Source: Roseibium salinum (GTDB lineage: Bacteria > Pseudomonadota > Alphaproteobacteria > Rhizobiales > Stappiaceae). From it: a stretch of 64,000 nt of DNA. A program made the translations under genes and the position numbers. Of the stretch, positions 17,740 through 26,840 are shown piece by piece. The notes under the pieces were generated by a model. The model saw only the letters and a program-made list of their open reading frames with translations, made no database searches and was not told the origin of the DNA. Each line of letters starts with the position of its first letter. Position 1 is the stretch's first letter. Location: positions 2,790,001-2,854,000 of the forward strand of contig NZ_JAPEVI010000003.1 in NCBI RefSeq assembly GCF_026240905.1. Direction: 5' to 3'.

Positions 17740-19038
17740 ATGTCCGCCGTCGTTTCGATTGCCGCCCTTCTCGCCGGATCAGCTCTGCTTGTGCTGGCTG
17801 GCGGCCTTCATGGCCTGCTTCTGCCGCTCGCCGGTCTTGCCGCGGGGTTTTCCGATGCCTCCCTTGGCCTGCTCGGGGCCGGCTGGGCGTTCGGATATAT
17901 GGCCGGCTGCCTCAGCGTGCCGGTCATCGTGAAACGGGTCGGCCACGTCAGGTCCTTCGGCGCACTGGCCTCGCTGGCCGCGATCACTGTTCTTCTCAAC
18001 CTGCTCTATGTTGAACCGACCTTCTGGATCGTATTGAGAGCCGTAACCGGTTTCTGTTTTGCCGGCACGGCCATGATCGTGGAAAGCTGGCTCAACGAGC
18101 GCTCGACCAGCACAACCCGCGGCCGGATTTTCGGCATCTACACCATGATCAACCTGCTGGCGACCACTGCCGGGCAGATGCTCCTGACGCTCGGCTCTCC
18201 GAGCGGCTATTTCTTCTTCGTGCTCGGCTCCATCATCTATTCGCTCTCGCTGCTGCCGACCGCTCTTTCCACCGCCGCCTCGCCCCAGCCCCTGACGCAG
18301 GCCCGGCTCGATCCGAAGAAACTGTGGCGCAACTCGCCGATCGCCGTGGTGGCCGTCTTCATGGTCGGCGTGTCCAACGGCACTTTCAGCGCGCTTGGCG
18401 CGGTCTACGGCCGGCGCATCGGCCTCGATGTGCCCGAGATCGCCATCATGATGAGCCTCGCGCTGCTTACAGGTGCGGTGGTGCAGATACCGGTCGGCAT
18501 GCTGTCCGACCGGCTCGACCGCCGTCTGGTGCTGGTCGGCCTCGCCCTCATGGCAATGACATTCGGCTCAAGCCTGTCCATCTTCGGCGGCGCCGATGCA
18601 ACCGCCACGATCCTTCTGGTCGCCGCATTCGGCGGGATTGTCTATTCCATGTACCCGGTGATCGTCGCCCACGCGAGCGACCACGCCGACCCCGGCGACT
18701 TCCTGCGCATCAGCGGCGGCCTCTTGCTGATTTTCGGGACGGGCACGATGGTCGGGCCACTCCTGGCGTCGGGGCTGATGACCTTCACCTATCCGGGCGC
18801 CCTCTTCCAGGTGACGGCCGCGGCGCATCTTTCCATGATGCTCTTCGCCCTCTGGCGCATGCGCCAGCGCACGGCGCTCACGCCGCAAGAGAAATCGGAT
18901 TTCGTGCCGGTCTCCAGCGGCCAGATCACCACGCCGGAAACGGTCAGCATGGACCCGCGGACGGAACCGGAAGAGATGTCGGGCGAAGACCGCGGCGAAG
19001 ATACCCATGACGCGGCTTTAAGGACAGAACCGGCGTGA
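17740..19038 (+). CDS. MFS transporter (YcaD-like)
   Basis: A 432-residue major facilitator with about 12 membrane helices. The A-type loop motif appears as MLSDRLDRRLVLVG in the second half, and the first half carries ESWLNERSTSTTRGRIFGIY, typical of YcaD-type carriers. A hydrophilic, acidic tail of about 50 residues follows the last helix. It is divergent from the URC4 gene by about 165 bp and convergent with add. Substrate unknown; the neighbourhood makes a base or nucleoside conceivable but nothing in the sequence shows it. Confidence 0.85.
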   Translation: MSAVVSIAALLAGSALLVLAGGLHGLLLPLAGLAAGFSDASLGLLGAGWAFGYMAGCLSVPVIVKRVGHVRSFGALASLAAITVLLNLLYVEPTFWIVLRAVTGFCFAGTAMIVESWLNERSTSTTRGRIFGIYTMINLLATTAGQMLLTLGSPSGYFFFVLGSIIYSLSLLPTALSTAASPQPLTQARLDPKKLWRNSPIAVVAVFMVGVSNGTFSALGAVYGRRIGLDVPEIAIMMSLALLTGAVVQIPVGMLSDRLDRRLVLVGLALMAMTFGSSLSIFGGADATATILLVAAFGGIVYSMYPVIVAHASDHADPGDFLRISGGLLLIFGTGTMVGPLLASGLMTFTYPGALFQVTAAAHLSMMLFALWRMRQRTALTPQEKSDFVPVSSGQITTPETVSMDPRTEPEEMSGEDRGEDTHDAALRTEPA

Positions 19039-19101
19039 GCAGCATTGGCGTTCAGGCGTGAGCGCAGCGGACACTTCCGCTCGCCCCGGTTCCTTTCCCG
19101 C

Positions 19102-20109
19102 TCAGGCCCCTGCCGGCTTCTGTGCTGCGCTGTCCAGACGCACGAGCAGTCTGTTCCTGGTCGCCTCGTCGCAAAAGGCCGCCTCGATTGCCGTGCGGGT
19201 GATTTCCATCTGGTCTTCGCGCGACCAGTTGAAGGTCTCGGCGACAGAAGCGTATTCCTTGCCGAGCGTGGTGCCGAAGAAGGGTGGATCGTCCGAATTG
19301 AGCGTGATCTTCACGCCCGCCTTGCGCAGCATGTTGACCGGATGAAAGCGCAGGACCGTGTAAACGCCGAGCGCGATATTCGACCACGGGCAGACCTCCA
19401 GCACGATGCCATCGTCGGCCAGCCGCCTGACCAGGTCCTTGTCCTCGATCGCGCGCACGCCGTGACCGATACGCTTGACGCGCAGGAAATCCAGTGCGGC
19501 GATGATGCTGTCCGGCCCGCCGAATTCGCCCGCATGGGCCGTCGTGCCGAGACCGGCTTCGGAGGCCATGCGGAAGGCTTTCGAGAAATTGGCCGGATGG
19601 CCGGCCCGCTCGTCTCCGGCGAGGCCAAAACCGGTCACCAGCGGATGCGGTTCGGCGGTGACTTCCTTGACCACGCGCTCGACCGCGGCCGAGCCGAAAT
19701 GGCGCACGCCGATGGCGATCATGCGGCCCTCGATGGCCGTGCCGTTCTTCGCCCGTTCAATTCCCGTGGCAAGCCCCTCGACATAGGATCGGTATGACAG
19801 GCCGGCTTCCCGGGCATGATCCGGCGAGATGAAGATCTCGCCATAGATGGCACCCTCAGCCGCCAGCATGCGAAAATAGGTCTCCGCAAGCAGGGCGTAG
19901 TCCGCGGGCGTCCGAAACACGTTGCTTGCCGTGTCATAGGCTTTCAGGAAGGTGGTGAAGTCCGACCAGATATATTTGCCGTTGCCGTCCACCACACCCG
20001 AGACATCCACGCGGTATTTTTCGGCCAGACGCTTCACGAGCGAAGGCGGCGCAGCACCTTCGATGTGGCAATGCAGCTCAGCTTTTGGAACCGTGATGGG
20101 CTCGCTCAT
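19102..20109 (-). CDS. add: Adenosine deaminase
   Basis: A 335-residue purine deaminase converting adenosine to inosine. Zinc ligands and catalytic residues: KAELHCHIEGA, THAGEFGG, RIGHGVRAIED and TLNSDDPPFFG. The ATG at 20109 starts directly before the conserved N-terminus; the open frame upstream has no coding character. It is the last gene of the leftward nucleoside operon, 44 bp after deoB, and supplies inosine to the phosphorylase PunA encoded upstream. It converges with the MFS gene across a 63-bp gap with no clear terminator. Confidence 0.94.
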   Translation of the reverse strand: MSEPITVPKAELHCHIEGAAPPSLVKRLAEKYRVDVSGVVDGNGKYIWSDFTTFLKAYDTASNVFRTPADYALLAETYFRMLAAEGAIYGEIFISPDHAREAGLSYRSYVEGLATGIERAKNGTAIEGRMIAIGVRHFGSAAVERVVKEVTAEPHPLVTGFGLAGDERAGHPANFSKAFRMASEAGLGTTAHAGEFGGPDSIIAALDFLRVKRIGHGVRAIEDKDLVRRLADDGIVLEVCPWSNIALGVYTVLRFHPVNMLRKAGVKITLNSDDPPFFGTTLGKEYASVAETFNWSREDQMEITRTAIEAAFCDEATRNRLLVRLDSAAQKPAGA

Positions 20110-20153
20110 GTGTGACGGATCCTCAACCGCAAAATTCCTATCAGGTCCCGGGG

Positions 20154-21375
20154 CTAAAGAAAACTCGTGCCGTCGGGGCCCTGGGCGATGCCCAGGTGAT
20201 CCGCGATGCTCTCGCCGATATCGGCATAGGTCTTCCGGCCGCCAACGCTCTTGCCCGCGATCCCCGGCCCTGTCGCCAGGACGGGCACGTGCTCGCGGGT
20301 ATGATCGGTTCCCTTCCAGGTCGGGTCGCACCCGTGGTCGGCGGTGAGGATCAGAAGGTCGCCGTCCCGCATCTTTTCAATCATGTCCGGCAGGCGGCGG
20401 TCGAAGCGCTCCAGCGCGGCGGCATAGCCCGGAACATCGCGGCGATGACCGTAAAGCAGAATCGAAATCGATGAAATTCGTGAAGATCAGGTCGCCGTCC
20501 CCGGCCACCTCCATGGCCTCCAGCGTCTTGTCGAACAGCTGATCGTTGCCCGCGCCTTTCAGGACCCTGCCAACGCCCTGATGGGCGAAGATGTCGGAAA
20601 TCTTGCCGATACCGTAGACGGTGCGGCCGGCGGCGGTGAGCCGGTCCAGAAGGGTCGGCTCGGGGGGCAGAACGGAGTAGTCGCGCCGGTTGGCGGTCCG
20701 GACGAAAGTTTCGGGTGTCTCTCCGGTGAAGGGACGGGCGATCACGCGGCCGATATTGTAGGGATCGGCGAACTCGCGGGAGATCTCGCAAAGCTCATAC
20801 AGCCGCTCGAGGCCGAAATGCTCTTCGTGAGCCGCGATCTGTATGACGGAATCCGCCGAGGTATAGAAGATCGGCTTACCGGTCCTGATGTGTTCCTCGC
20901 CAAGCTCGGCGATGATCTCCGTGCCGGAGGCATGCTTGTTGCCCAGAACACCGGTCAGACCGGCCTTTTCGCTGATCCCGGCAATCAGCTCTTCCGGAAA
21001 GGCGGGAATCGTCTGGGGGAAATAGCCCCAATCGAAACGGACGGGCACGCCCGCGATTTCCCAGTGACCGGACGGCGTGTCCTTGCCGTTGGAAACCTCG
21101 GCGGCATAGCCCCAGAGGCCTTCCGGATCACCGGCAAAATCCAGGCCGGGAACGGCCTTGCCGGTCGACAGGCGCCCGGCCGCGCCAAGGCCCAGCCGGT
21201 CCATGTTGGGAACGCTCAAGGGGCCGCTGCGCAGCCCGTCCCGGTCGCCCTGTCCCGCCGCGCAGTGCTCCGCGATATGGCCCAAGGTATCGGACCCGGC
21301 ATCGCCAAACACGTCCGCATCCGCGGCGCCGCCAATACCGAAACTGTCCAGCACGCACAGAATTGCACGAGGCAT
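20154..21375 (-). pseudogene. deoB: Phosphopentomutase, interrupted by a frameshift
   Basis: DeoB converts (deoxy)ribose-1-phosphate to the 5-phosphate. The N-terminus [17 protein letters not shown] and cap domain ([22 protein letters not shown]) are in one frame up to IFTNFIDFD. The rest, from [19 protein letters not shown] through [20 protein letters not shown] to the C-terminus, is in another frame. One extra base in TCTG (about 20456-20460) accounts for the shift, since homologues read FD-x-x-YGHRR here. Both parts are otherwise intact with metal ligands conserved. Its neighbours deoA and add are intact, so an assembly indel is more likely than loss of function. Confidence 0.88.
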
Positions 21376-21458
21376 GGGCTTCTCCTCAAATTTTCTATTT
21401 GCCGGTTACCTGAACCGGAGGCGCACCCGAACATCCTCCTTCGGGTGCAATAGATCGG

Positions 21459-22775
21459 TCACGGCGCGATCCGCTCGACAACACTGGGACGGTCGATGAC
21501 GTCCGCCGCACGGCCGATCGTGTAGGCCTTGCGAACGGCAACCGCCGCCCGCTCCGCGTCTTCCTCGCTCCTGGCATGCACGATCGCCAGAGGAGCGTCC
21601 GCATCCACCGTGTTGCCGACGCCTGCCAGGCTGGAGAGGCCGACGGCGGGATCGATGACGTCGGCAGCCGCTTTCCGGCCGCCCCCGAGTTCCACCACGG
21701 CAACGCCGACGGCGCGGGCGTCAACGGCGGTGACCATGCCGTCGTGCTCGGCATAGACCGGTGCTTCGACAGGGGCCTTGGCAAGGTAGAGTTCGCTCTT
21801 TTCCATGAAGTCGGCCGGACCGCCCAGCGCATGAACCATCCGGGCGAACTTCTCGGCCGCCTTGCCGCTCTGGAAGGCCTGGCGCATCATCTCCGCGCCC
21901 GCCTCGGCGGTTGCTGCAATGCCGCCGGTGGCGAGCAACTCGCCACCCTGCGCCACCGTCACGTCCCAAAGGCGATTGTCGATGGCACGGCCTTTCAGGA
22001 AATCGACTGCGTTCTGCACTTCAAGCGCGTTGCCGGCCGCGGAAGCCAGCGGCTCGTTCATGTCTGTCAGCAGCGCCGTCGTCCTGAGCCCGGCCCCGTT
22101 GGCAACCAGCACGAGGCTTTCGGCCAGAGCGCGCGCTTCCTCGAGTGTCGCCATGAAGGCGCCCGTGCCCCATTTGACGTCCAGCACAAGGCCCTGGAGC
22201 CCCGCCGCCAGCTTCTTCGACAGGATCGAGGCGGTGATCAGGTCGATGCTTTCCACGGTGCCGGTCACGTCGCGGATGGCATAAAAGCGCTTGTCGGCCG
22301 GGGCCAGGTTGCCGGTCTGCCCGATCACCGCGCAGCCGATGTCCTTGACGACCTTCTTGAACAGCACGTTGTCCGGCTGGGTCTGATAGCCCGGAATGCT
22401 GTCGAACTTGTCGAGCGTGCCGCCGGTATGGCCAAGGCCGCGCCCGGAAATCATCGGCACGGCCGCCCCGCAGGCGGCAAGCGCCGGTGCCAGCATCAGG
22501 GACACGTTGTCCCCGACGCCGCCGGTGGAATGCTTGTCCAGCACCGGTGCGTCGATGCCGGACCAGTCCATGACATCGCCGCTGTCGCGCATGGCCAGCG
22601 TCAGGGCAACCCGTTCGTCAACGCTCAAGCCCCTGAAGAAGATCGCCATGGCCAGCGCGGAGACCTGGCCCTCGGTGACCGAACCGTCGGCAAGGCCGTT
22701 GACGAAGAAGGCGATTTCCCGTGCGTCGAGCGTTCCGCCGTCGCGTTTCTTGCGGATAAGTTCTTGCGGCAGCAT
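21459..22775 (-). CDS. deoA: Thymidine phosphorylase
   Basis: A 438-residue pyrimidine nucleoside phosphorylase cleaving thymidine/deoxyuridine to base and deoxyribose-1-phosphate. The signature loop DKHSTGGVGDNVSLML, the phosphate/substrate region SGRGLGHTGGTLDKFDSIPG and VKWGTGAFM are present. It is 3 bp from deoC (upstream) and about 80 bp from deoB. It feeds deoB with the sugar phosphate; uracil released by it could be used by the nearby upp. Confidence 0.95.
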   Translation of the reverse strand: MLPQELIRKKRDGGTLDAREIAFFVNGLADGSVTEGQVSALAMAIFFRGLSVDERVALTLAMRDSGDVMDWSGIDAPVLDKHSTGGVGDNVSLMLAPALAACGAAVPMISGRGLGHTGGTLDKFDSIPGYQTQPDNVLFKKVVKDIGCAVIGQTGNLAPADKRFYAIRDVTGTVESIDLITASILSKKLAAGLQGLVLDVKWGTGAFMATLEEARALAESLVLVANGAGLRTTALLTDMNEPLASAAGNALEVQNAVDFLKGRAIDNRLWDVTVAQGGELLATGGIAATAEAGAEMMRQAFQSGKAAEKFARMVHALGGPADFMEKSELYLAKAPVEAPVYAEHDGMVTAVDARAVGVAVVELGGGRKAAADVIDPAVGLSSLAGVGNTVDADAPLAIVHARSEEDAERAAVAVRKAYTIGRAADVIDRPSVVERIAP

Positions 22776-22778
22776 TCT

Positions 22779-23555
22779 TCAGTATCCCTGGTTCGCCGTC
22801 GGCTGCTTGCCTTCGATCGTGCCGATCAGCGCGTCCAGAAGACCGCTGGCACCAAAGCGGAACGTCGAGGCGGCGACCCAATTGCGGCCCATGATCTTGT
22901 CCGCCGACATCAGATAGGAAATCGCCTCTTCGGTCGTTCTGATACCGCCAGCCGCCTTGAACCCGATGACACGTTCCGGATTTTCCCGGCGCGCCTCCTC
23001 AATGGCCGTCAGCATGATTTCCGCCGCTTCCAGCGTCGCGTTGACCGGGACCTTGCCCGTGGAGGTCTTGAGGAAGTCGGCTCCGGCGGTGATCGCCACA
23101 TTGGAGGCGGCGTGGATCAGCAGCGCATCCTTGATCTCGCCCGTCTCCAGAATGACCTTCAAGATGGCCGGATCCGGGATGGCTTCCTTGACGCGGATGA
23201 TCTGCTCCTCCGCAAAGCCCTTCCTGCCGGAGACGAGGGCCCTGTAGGCCATCACCATGTCGATCTCGTCGGCGCCGTCGGCGATCGCCTGCCGGGTTTC
23301 GGCGACGACCGCGTCCGTATCTTCGCCGCCATCTGGGAAATTCACCACGGTTGCGACCTTTACACCGGTGCCTTTCAGCTCCTTCACCGCCTGGGCGACG
23401 AAGCGGGGCCAGACACAGACCGCGGCTACCGAGCCGTGATCCGTCACGGACCGGCCGGTCAGAGCGGTAATGTCTTCGGCCGTGCAGTCATCGTTCAGAT
23501 TGGTAAGGTCAACGAGCCCGAGGGCGCGTCTTGCGTTTTCGATCAAGTCGCTCAT
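22779..23555 (-). CDS. deoC: Deoxyribose-phosphate aldolase
   Basis: A 258-residue class I aldolase splitting deoxyribose-5-phosphate into glyceraldehyde-3-phosphate and acetaldehyde. The Schiff-base Lys lies in DFLKTSTGK and the proton-relay Lys in VIGFKAAGGIRT; VATVVNFPDGG is also typical. The ATG at 23555 overlaps the punA stop (ATGA), indicating translational coupling; a much longer open frame upstream is antisense noise within punA. Confidence 0.95.
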   Translation of the reverse strand: MSDLIENARRALGLVDLTNLNDDCTAEDITALTGRSVTDHGSVAAVCVWPRFVAQAVKELKGTGVKVATVVNFPDGGEDTDAVVAETRQAIADGADEIDMVMAYRALVSGRKGFAEEQIIRVKEAIPDPAILKVILETGEIKDALLIHAASNVAITAGADFLKTSTGKVPVNATLEAAEIMLTAIEEARRENPERVIGFKAAGGIRTTEEAISYLMSADKIMGRNWVAASTFRFGASGLLDALIGTIEGKQPTANQGY

Positions 23556-24361
23556 TGGCCGATCTCCTTCACAAATGCCCTTACCAGCTCTTTCATGCGC
23601 TCCATGCCCTGGAGGGCCACCGATTTCGTTTCGTCGTGAGACAACGCGTGGGTCTGCATGCCTGCACCGTAATTGGTGATAATCGACAGGGCGGCAACCC
23701 TCAGTCCCATGAAACGGGCCATGACAACTTCCGGCACGGTGGACATGCCGACCGCATCGGCGCCGAGGAGCTTGGCCATGCGGATTTCCGCCGGCGTCTC
23801 GAAGGACGGGCCGGAGAACCACATGTAGACGCCATCGGCGATCGGGTCGCCGGTTTCCGCGGCCACCTTGTGCATGATGTCCCGCAGTTCGGGATCATAG
23901 GCGGTGCTCATGTCGAGGAAGCGCCTTTCGTCCTCTTCGCCGATCAGCGGGTTCTTGCCCGACCAGTTGATGTGATCGGAGATCAGCATCGGCGAGCCCG
24001 GCGCCACTTCCTGACGCAACGAACCGGCCGCATTTGTCGCCAGCAGGATCTCGCAGCCGAGTTCCTTCAGGGTCTCGACCGGTGTGCGCATGACGCTCGG
24101 GTCACCGCTTTCGTAGTAGTGGGCGCGGCCGGACAGGATCACCACCGGAACGCCCGCCAGTGTTCCGGCGACCAGCTCGCTGGAGTGTGAGGTCACTGTC
24201 GAGACGGGGAATTCTGTCAGATGCGCATAGGGAATGCGCACCGCATCCTCGATTTCCTCGGCCAGTGCACCGAGACCGGAGCCGAGGATCATGCCAATCT
24301 TGTACGTGCCCTCCCGGGCAGCACGGACGATATCCGCGCATTCACGGCCGTAACCACTCAT
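23552..24361 (-). CDS. punA: Purine-nucleoside phosphorylase
   Basis: A 269-residue trimeric-type PNP acting on inosine, guanosine and their deoxy forms, or xanthosine. Motifs: MILGSGLGALA (phosphate), LSGRAHYYESGD, ATNAAGSL and the base-binding GADAVGMSTVPEV. It is translationally coupled to deoC at its 3' end and 6 bp downstream of cdd. Adenosine deaminase at the end of the operon would supply inosine as its substrate. Confidence 0.94.
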   Translation of the reverse strand: MSGYGRECADIVRAAREGTYKIGMILGSGLGALAEEIEDAVRIPYAHLTEFPVSTVTSHSSELVAGTLAGVPVVILSGRAHYYESGDPSVMRTPVETLKELGCEILLATNAAGSLRQEVAPGSPMLISDHINWSGKNPLIGEEDERRFLDMSTAYDPELRDIMHKVAAETGDPIADGVYMWFSGPSFETPAEIRMAKLLGADAVGMSTVPEVVMARFMGLRVAALSIITNYGAGMQTHALSHDETKSVALQGMERMKELVRAFVKEIGQ

Positions 24362-24367
24362 CGTGGG

Positions 24368-24766
24368 TCAGTCCTTCTTGTATTCGAGTTCAAAGGCCGC
24401 GGGCAGCAGTTCGTCCATCGTGAAGCTGCGCCGGATACCTTTCAGATCCGCGACATGGACGACGAGATCGTCCGTGCCGAATTCCTTGAGCCGCTGGCGG
24501 CACATGCCGCAGGGTGTGCACAGCGCGGCGTCGCCGACAACCACCCCCTCGGCGATTTCCCGGTATCCGGCCGCGATCATGGCACTGACGGCCCCGCCCT
24601 CGGCGCACACGCTCACCGGATAGGAGGCGTTTTCCACGTTGCAGCCGGTGAAGACCGTGCCGTCCGGCGTGCGCAGGGCCGCGCCGACCAGGAAGTTCGA
24701 ATAGGGCGCATAGGCGTGTTCGCGCACCGCCCTGGCAGCCTCGAACAAGGCATTCAGGTCGCTCAT
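24368..24766 (-). CDS. cdd: Cytidine deaminase
   Basis: A 132-residue homotetramer-type deaminase converting (deoxy)cytidine to (deoxy)uridine. HAYAPYSNFLVGAAL, the catalytic Glu and zinc Cys in VCAEGGAVSAMIA, and the other zinc ligands in CTPCGMCRQ are intact. The ATG at 24766 overlaps the stop of the permease gene upstream (ATGA). It supplies uridine and deoxyuridine to the phosphorylase step. Confidence 0.95.
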   Translation of the reverse strand: MSDLNALFEAARAVREHAYAPYSNFLVGAALRTPDGTVFTGCNVENASYPVSVCAEGGAVSAMIAAGYREIAEGVVVGDAALCTPCGMCRQRLKEFGTDDLVVHVADLKGIRRSFTMDELLPAAFELEYKKD

Positions 24767-25737
24767 GAACGCTCCTTCACATAAGGGATGCCCGCTGCCT
24801 TCGGCGGTGTCGCCTTGCCGATGAAGCCGGCAAGCAGGATGACGGTGAGAATATAGGGCAGTGCCTGGAAAAACTGCACCGGCACTTCGCCGATGCCCGG
24901 GATTTCCTGGCCCTGCATGCGGATGGCGATCGCGTCGAGGAAGCCGAACAGCAGGCAGGTCAGCATTGCGCTGGCGGGGCGCCACTTGGCGAAGATCAGG
25001 GCGGCAAGGGCGATGAAGCCTTTGCCCGCGGTCATGTTCACGCCGAAGCCCGCGCCCTGGGCGATGGACAGATAGGCCCCGGCGAAGCCGCAAAGGGCTC
25101 CGCAGCCGACCACTGCCCGGTAGCGCAGCCACGTAACCGAGATCCCGGCCGTATCCACCGCCGCCGGGCTTTCACCCACGGCCCGCAGGCGCAGGCCGAA
25201 GCGGGTGCGGAACAGCACCCACCAGGTGAGCGGGACCGCAAGGAAGGCCGCATAGACCAGGATGTTGTGGCCGGACAGAAGCTCGCTGTAGATCGGCCCG
25301 ATCACCGGGATCCCGCGCATCTCCTCTGCAAAGGGCCAGACGATGTCCCGGAACCGCCCGCCTTCCGGCAAGGCCGGCGTGCGCCCGCCCTGGCGGAACC
25401 AGGTCTGGCCAAGCAGCGCCGTCAGGCCGGCCGCCAGGAAGTTGATCGCGACACCGGAGACGATCTGGTTGCCGCGGTTGGTGATCGAGGCAAAGCCGTG
25501 CACCAGTCCGAGACCGACGGATACGCCAATGCCAGCCAGAAGGCCGAGCCAGGCATTTGCGGTGAGATAGGCAACGGTTCCGGCCCCGAAGGCGGCCCCG
25601 AGCATCTTGCCTTCCAGGCCGATGTCGACGACGCCCGAACGTTCCGAATAAAGCCCGGCAAGACAGGCCAGCAGCAGCGGCGTCGACAGGCGGACGGTGG
25701 AGTCGAGGATCAGGATCAGCGTCTCGAACATGATCAC
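24763..25737 (-). CDS. Nucleoside ABC transporter permease (second)
   Basis: A 324-residue inner-membrane permease of the BPD_transp_2 type used by BMP-linked nucleoside importers. It has about eight hydrophobic segments and the family stretch ERSGVVDIGLEGKMLGAAF near the N-terminus. It overlaps both neighbours by 4 bp: the first permease upstream and cdd downstream. The pair of permeases probably forms a heterodimeric channel. Confidence 0.92.
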   Translation of the reverse strand: MIMFETLILILDSTVRLSTPLLLACLAGLYSERSGVVDIGLEGKMLGAAFGAGTVAYLTANAWLGLLAGIGVSVGLGLVHGFASITNRGNQIVSGVAINFLAAGLTALLGQTWFRQGGRTPALPEGGRFRDIVWPFAEEMRGIPVIGPIYSELLSGHNILVYAAFLAVPLTWWVLFRTRFGLRLRAVGESPAAVDTAGISVTWLRYRAVVGCGALCGFAGAYLSIAQGAGFGVNMTAGKGFIALAALIFAKWRPASAMLTCLLFGFLDAIAIRMQGQEIPGIGEVPVQFFQALPYILTVILLAGFIGKATPPKAAGIPYVKERS

Positions 25738-26840
25738 GCCTCCTTGGCCATCAATGCCCGCGAGGGCGTAAAGAACCGGCCTATCGCCGGCCGGAACATA
25801 TGTTCCAGTGCGCCGGCAAACAGGATGACGAGGCCCTGGATGACGATGATCATGTCACGGGTGATATTGGGCATCTCGAAGGACAGCTCCGCCCCGCCCT
25901 GGTAGAGCATGCCGAACAGGACGGCCGCCAGGACGATGCCGACCGGATGCGCGCGGCCCATCAGGGCGACCGCGATGCCGACGAAGCCGTAGCCGGTCAC
26001 GAAATCGATCAGGAGCCGGTGCTGGGACCCCATGATCTCGTTGATCGCCATCATGCCCGCCAGGCCGCCGGAAATCAGCATGGTGAGGACGATGGTTCGC
26101 ACCGGCGAAATGCCGGCATAGACGGCAGCGCTCGCGTTGGCGCCGTATGAGCGGATCTCGAAGCCGAGCTTCGTGCGCCAGATCAGCAGCCAGACGAGAA
26201 CGCAGGCCGCAAGCGCGACGAACAGCGACAGGTTGACCGGCGCATATCCGAAGCCGAAGGACGGGAAGATGTCGTTCAGGAAAGGCAGCCGGCCGCCCTC
26301 CTCGAAGGTCCGTGTTTCCGACTGCATGGACCCCGGCTTCTTCAGCACGTTGTTGAGCAGATAGACCATCAGCGACGAGGCGATGAAGTTGAACATGATC
26401 GTGGTGATCACCACGTGGCTGCCGCGGGTCGCCTGCAGCCAGGCCGGAATGAGCGCCCAGGCCGCGCCCATCAGCGCCGAGCCGAGGATCGCGAACGGCA
26501 GCGTGACGTACCACGGCACGAACCGGTCCAGCGCCAGACAGGCGAAGGCAACGCCCAGACCGCCCAGGTAGGCCTGGCCCTCGCCGCCGATGTTGAACAG
26601 GCCGGCGTGGAAAGCCACGGCGACGGCAAGGCCGGTGAAGATGAAGTTGGTGGCGTAGAACAGCGTGAAACCGATGCCTTCGCCATAGCCGAGCGATCCC
26701 CAGACCAGGACTTCGACGGCCTTGAGCGGGTTCTCGCCGATCAGGACTACGACCAGCCCGGAGACCAGGAAAGCCGCGGCCAGGTTCAGGAGCGGGATCA
26801 GGCCGTAATCGACCCATCGCGGGAGCTGGCCGGCACTCAT
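25734..26840 (-). CDS. Nucleoside ABC transporter permease (first)
   Basis: A 368-residue polytopic permease, the larger partner of the pair. HAGLFNIGGEGQAYLGGLG is the family signature; about ten membrane segments are visible. Its start overlaps the ATPase stop by 4 bp and its stop overlaps the next permease, so the transporter subunits are translationally coupled. Confidence 0.92.
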   Translation of the reverse strand: MSAGQLPRWVDYGLIPLLNLAAAFLVSGLVVVLIGENPLKAVEVLVWGSLGYGEGIGFTLFYATNFIFTGLAVAVAFHAGLFNIGGEGQAYLGGLGVAFACLALDRFVPWYVTLPFAILGSALMGAAWALIPAWLQATRGSHVVITTIMFNFIASSLMVYLLNNVLKKPGSMQSETRTFEEGGRLPFLNDIFPSFGFGYAPVNLSLFVALAACVLVWLLIWRTKLGFEIRSYGANASAAVYAGISPVRTIVLTMLISGGLAGMMAINEIMGSQHRLLIDFVTGYGFVGIAVALMGRAHPVGIVLAAVLFGMLYQGGAELSFEMPNITRDMIIVIQGLVILFAGALEHMFRPAIGRFFTPSRALMAKEA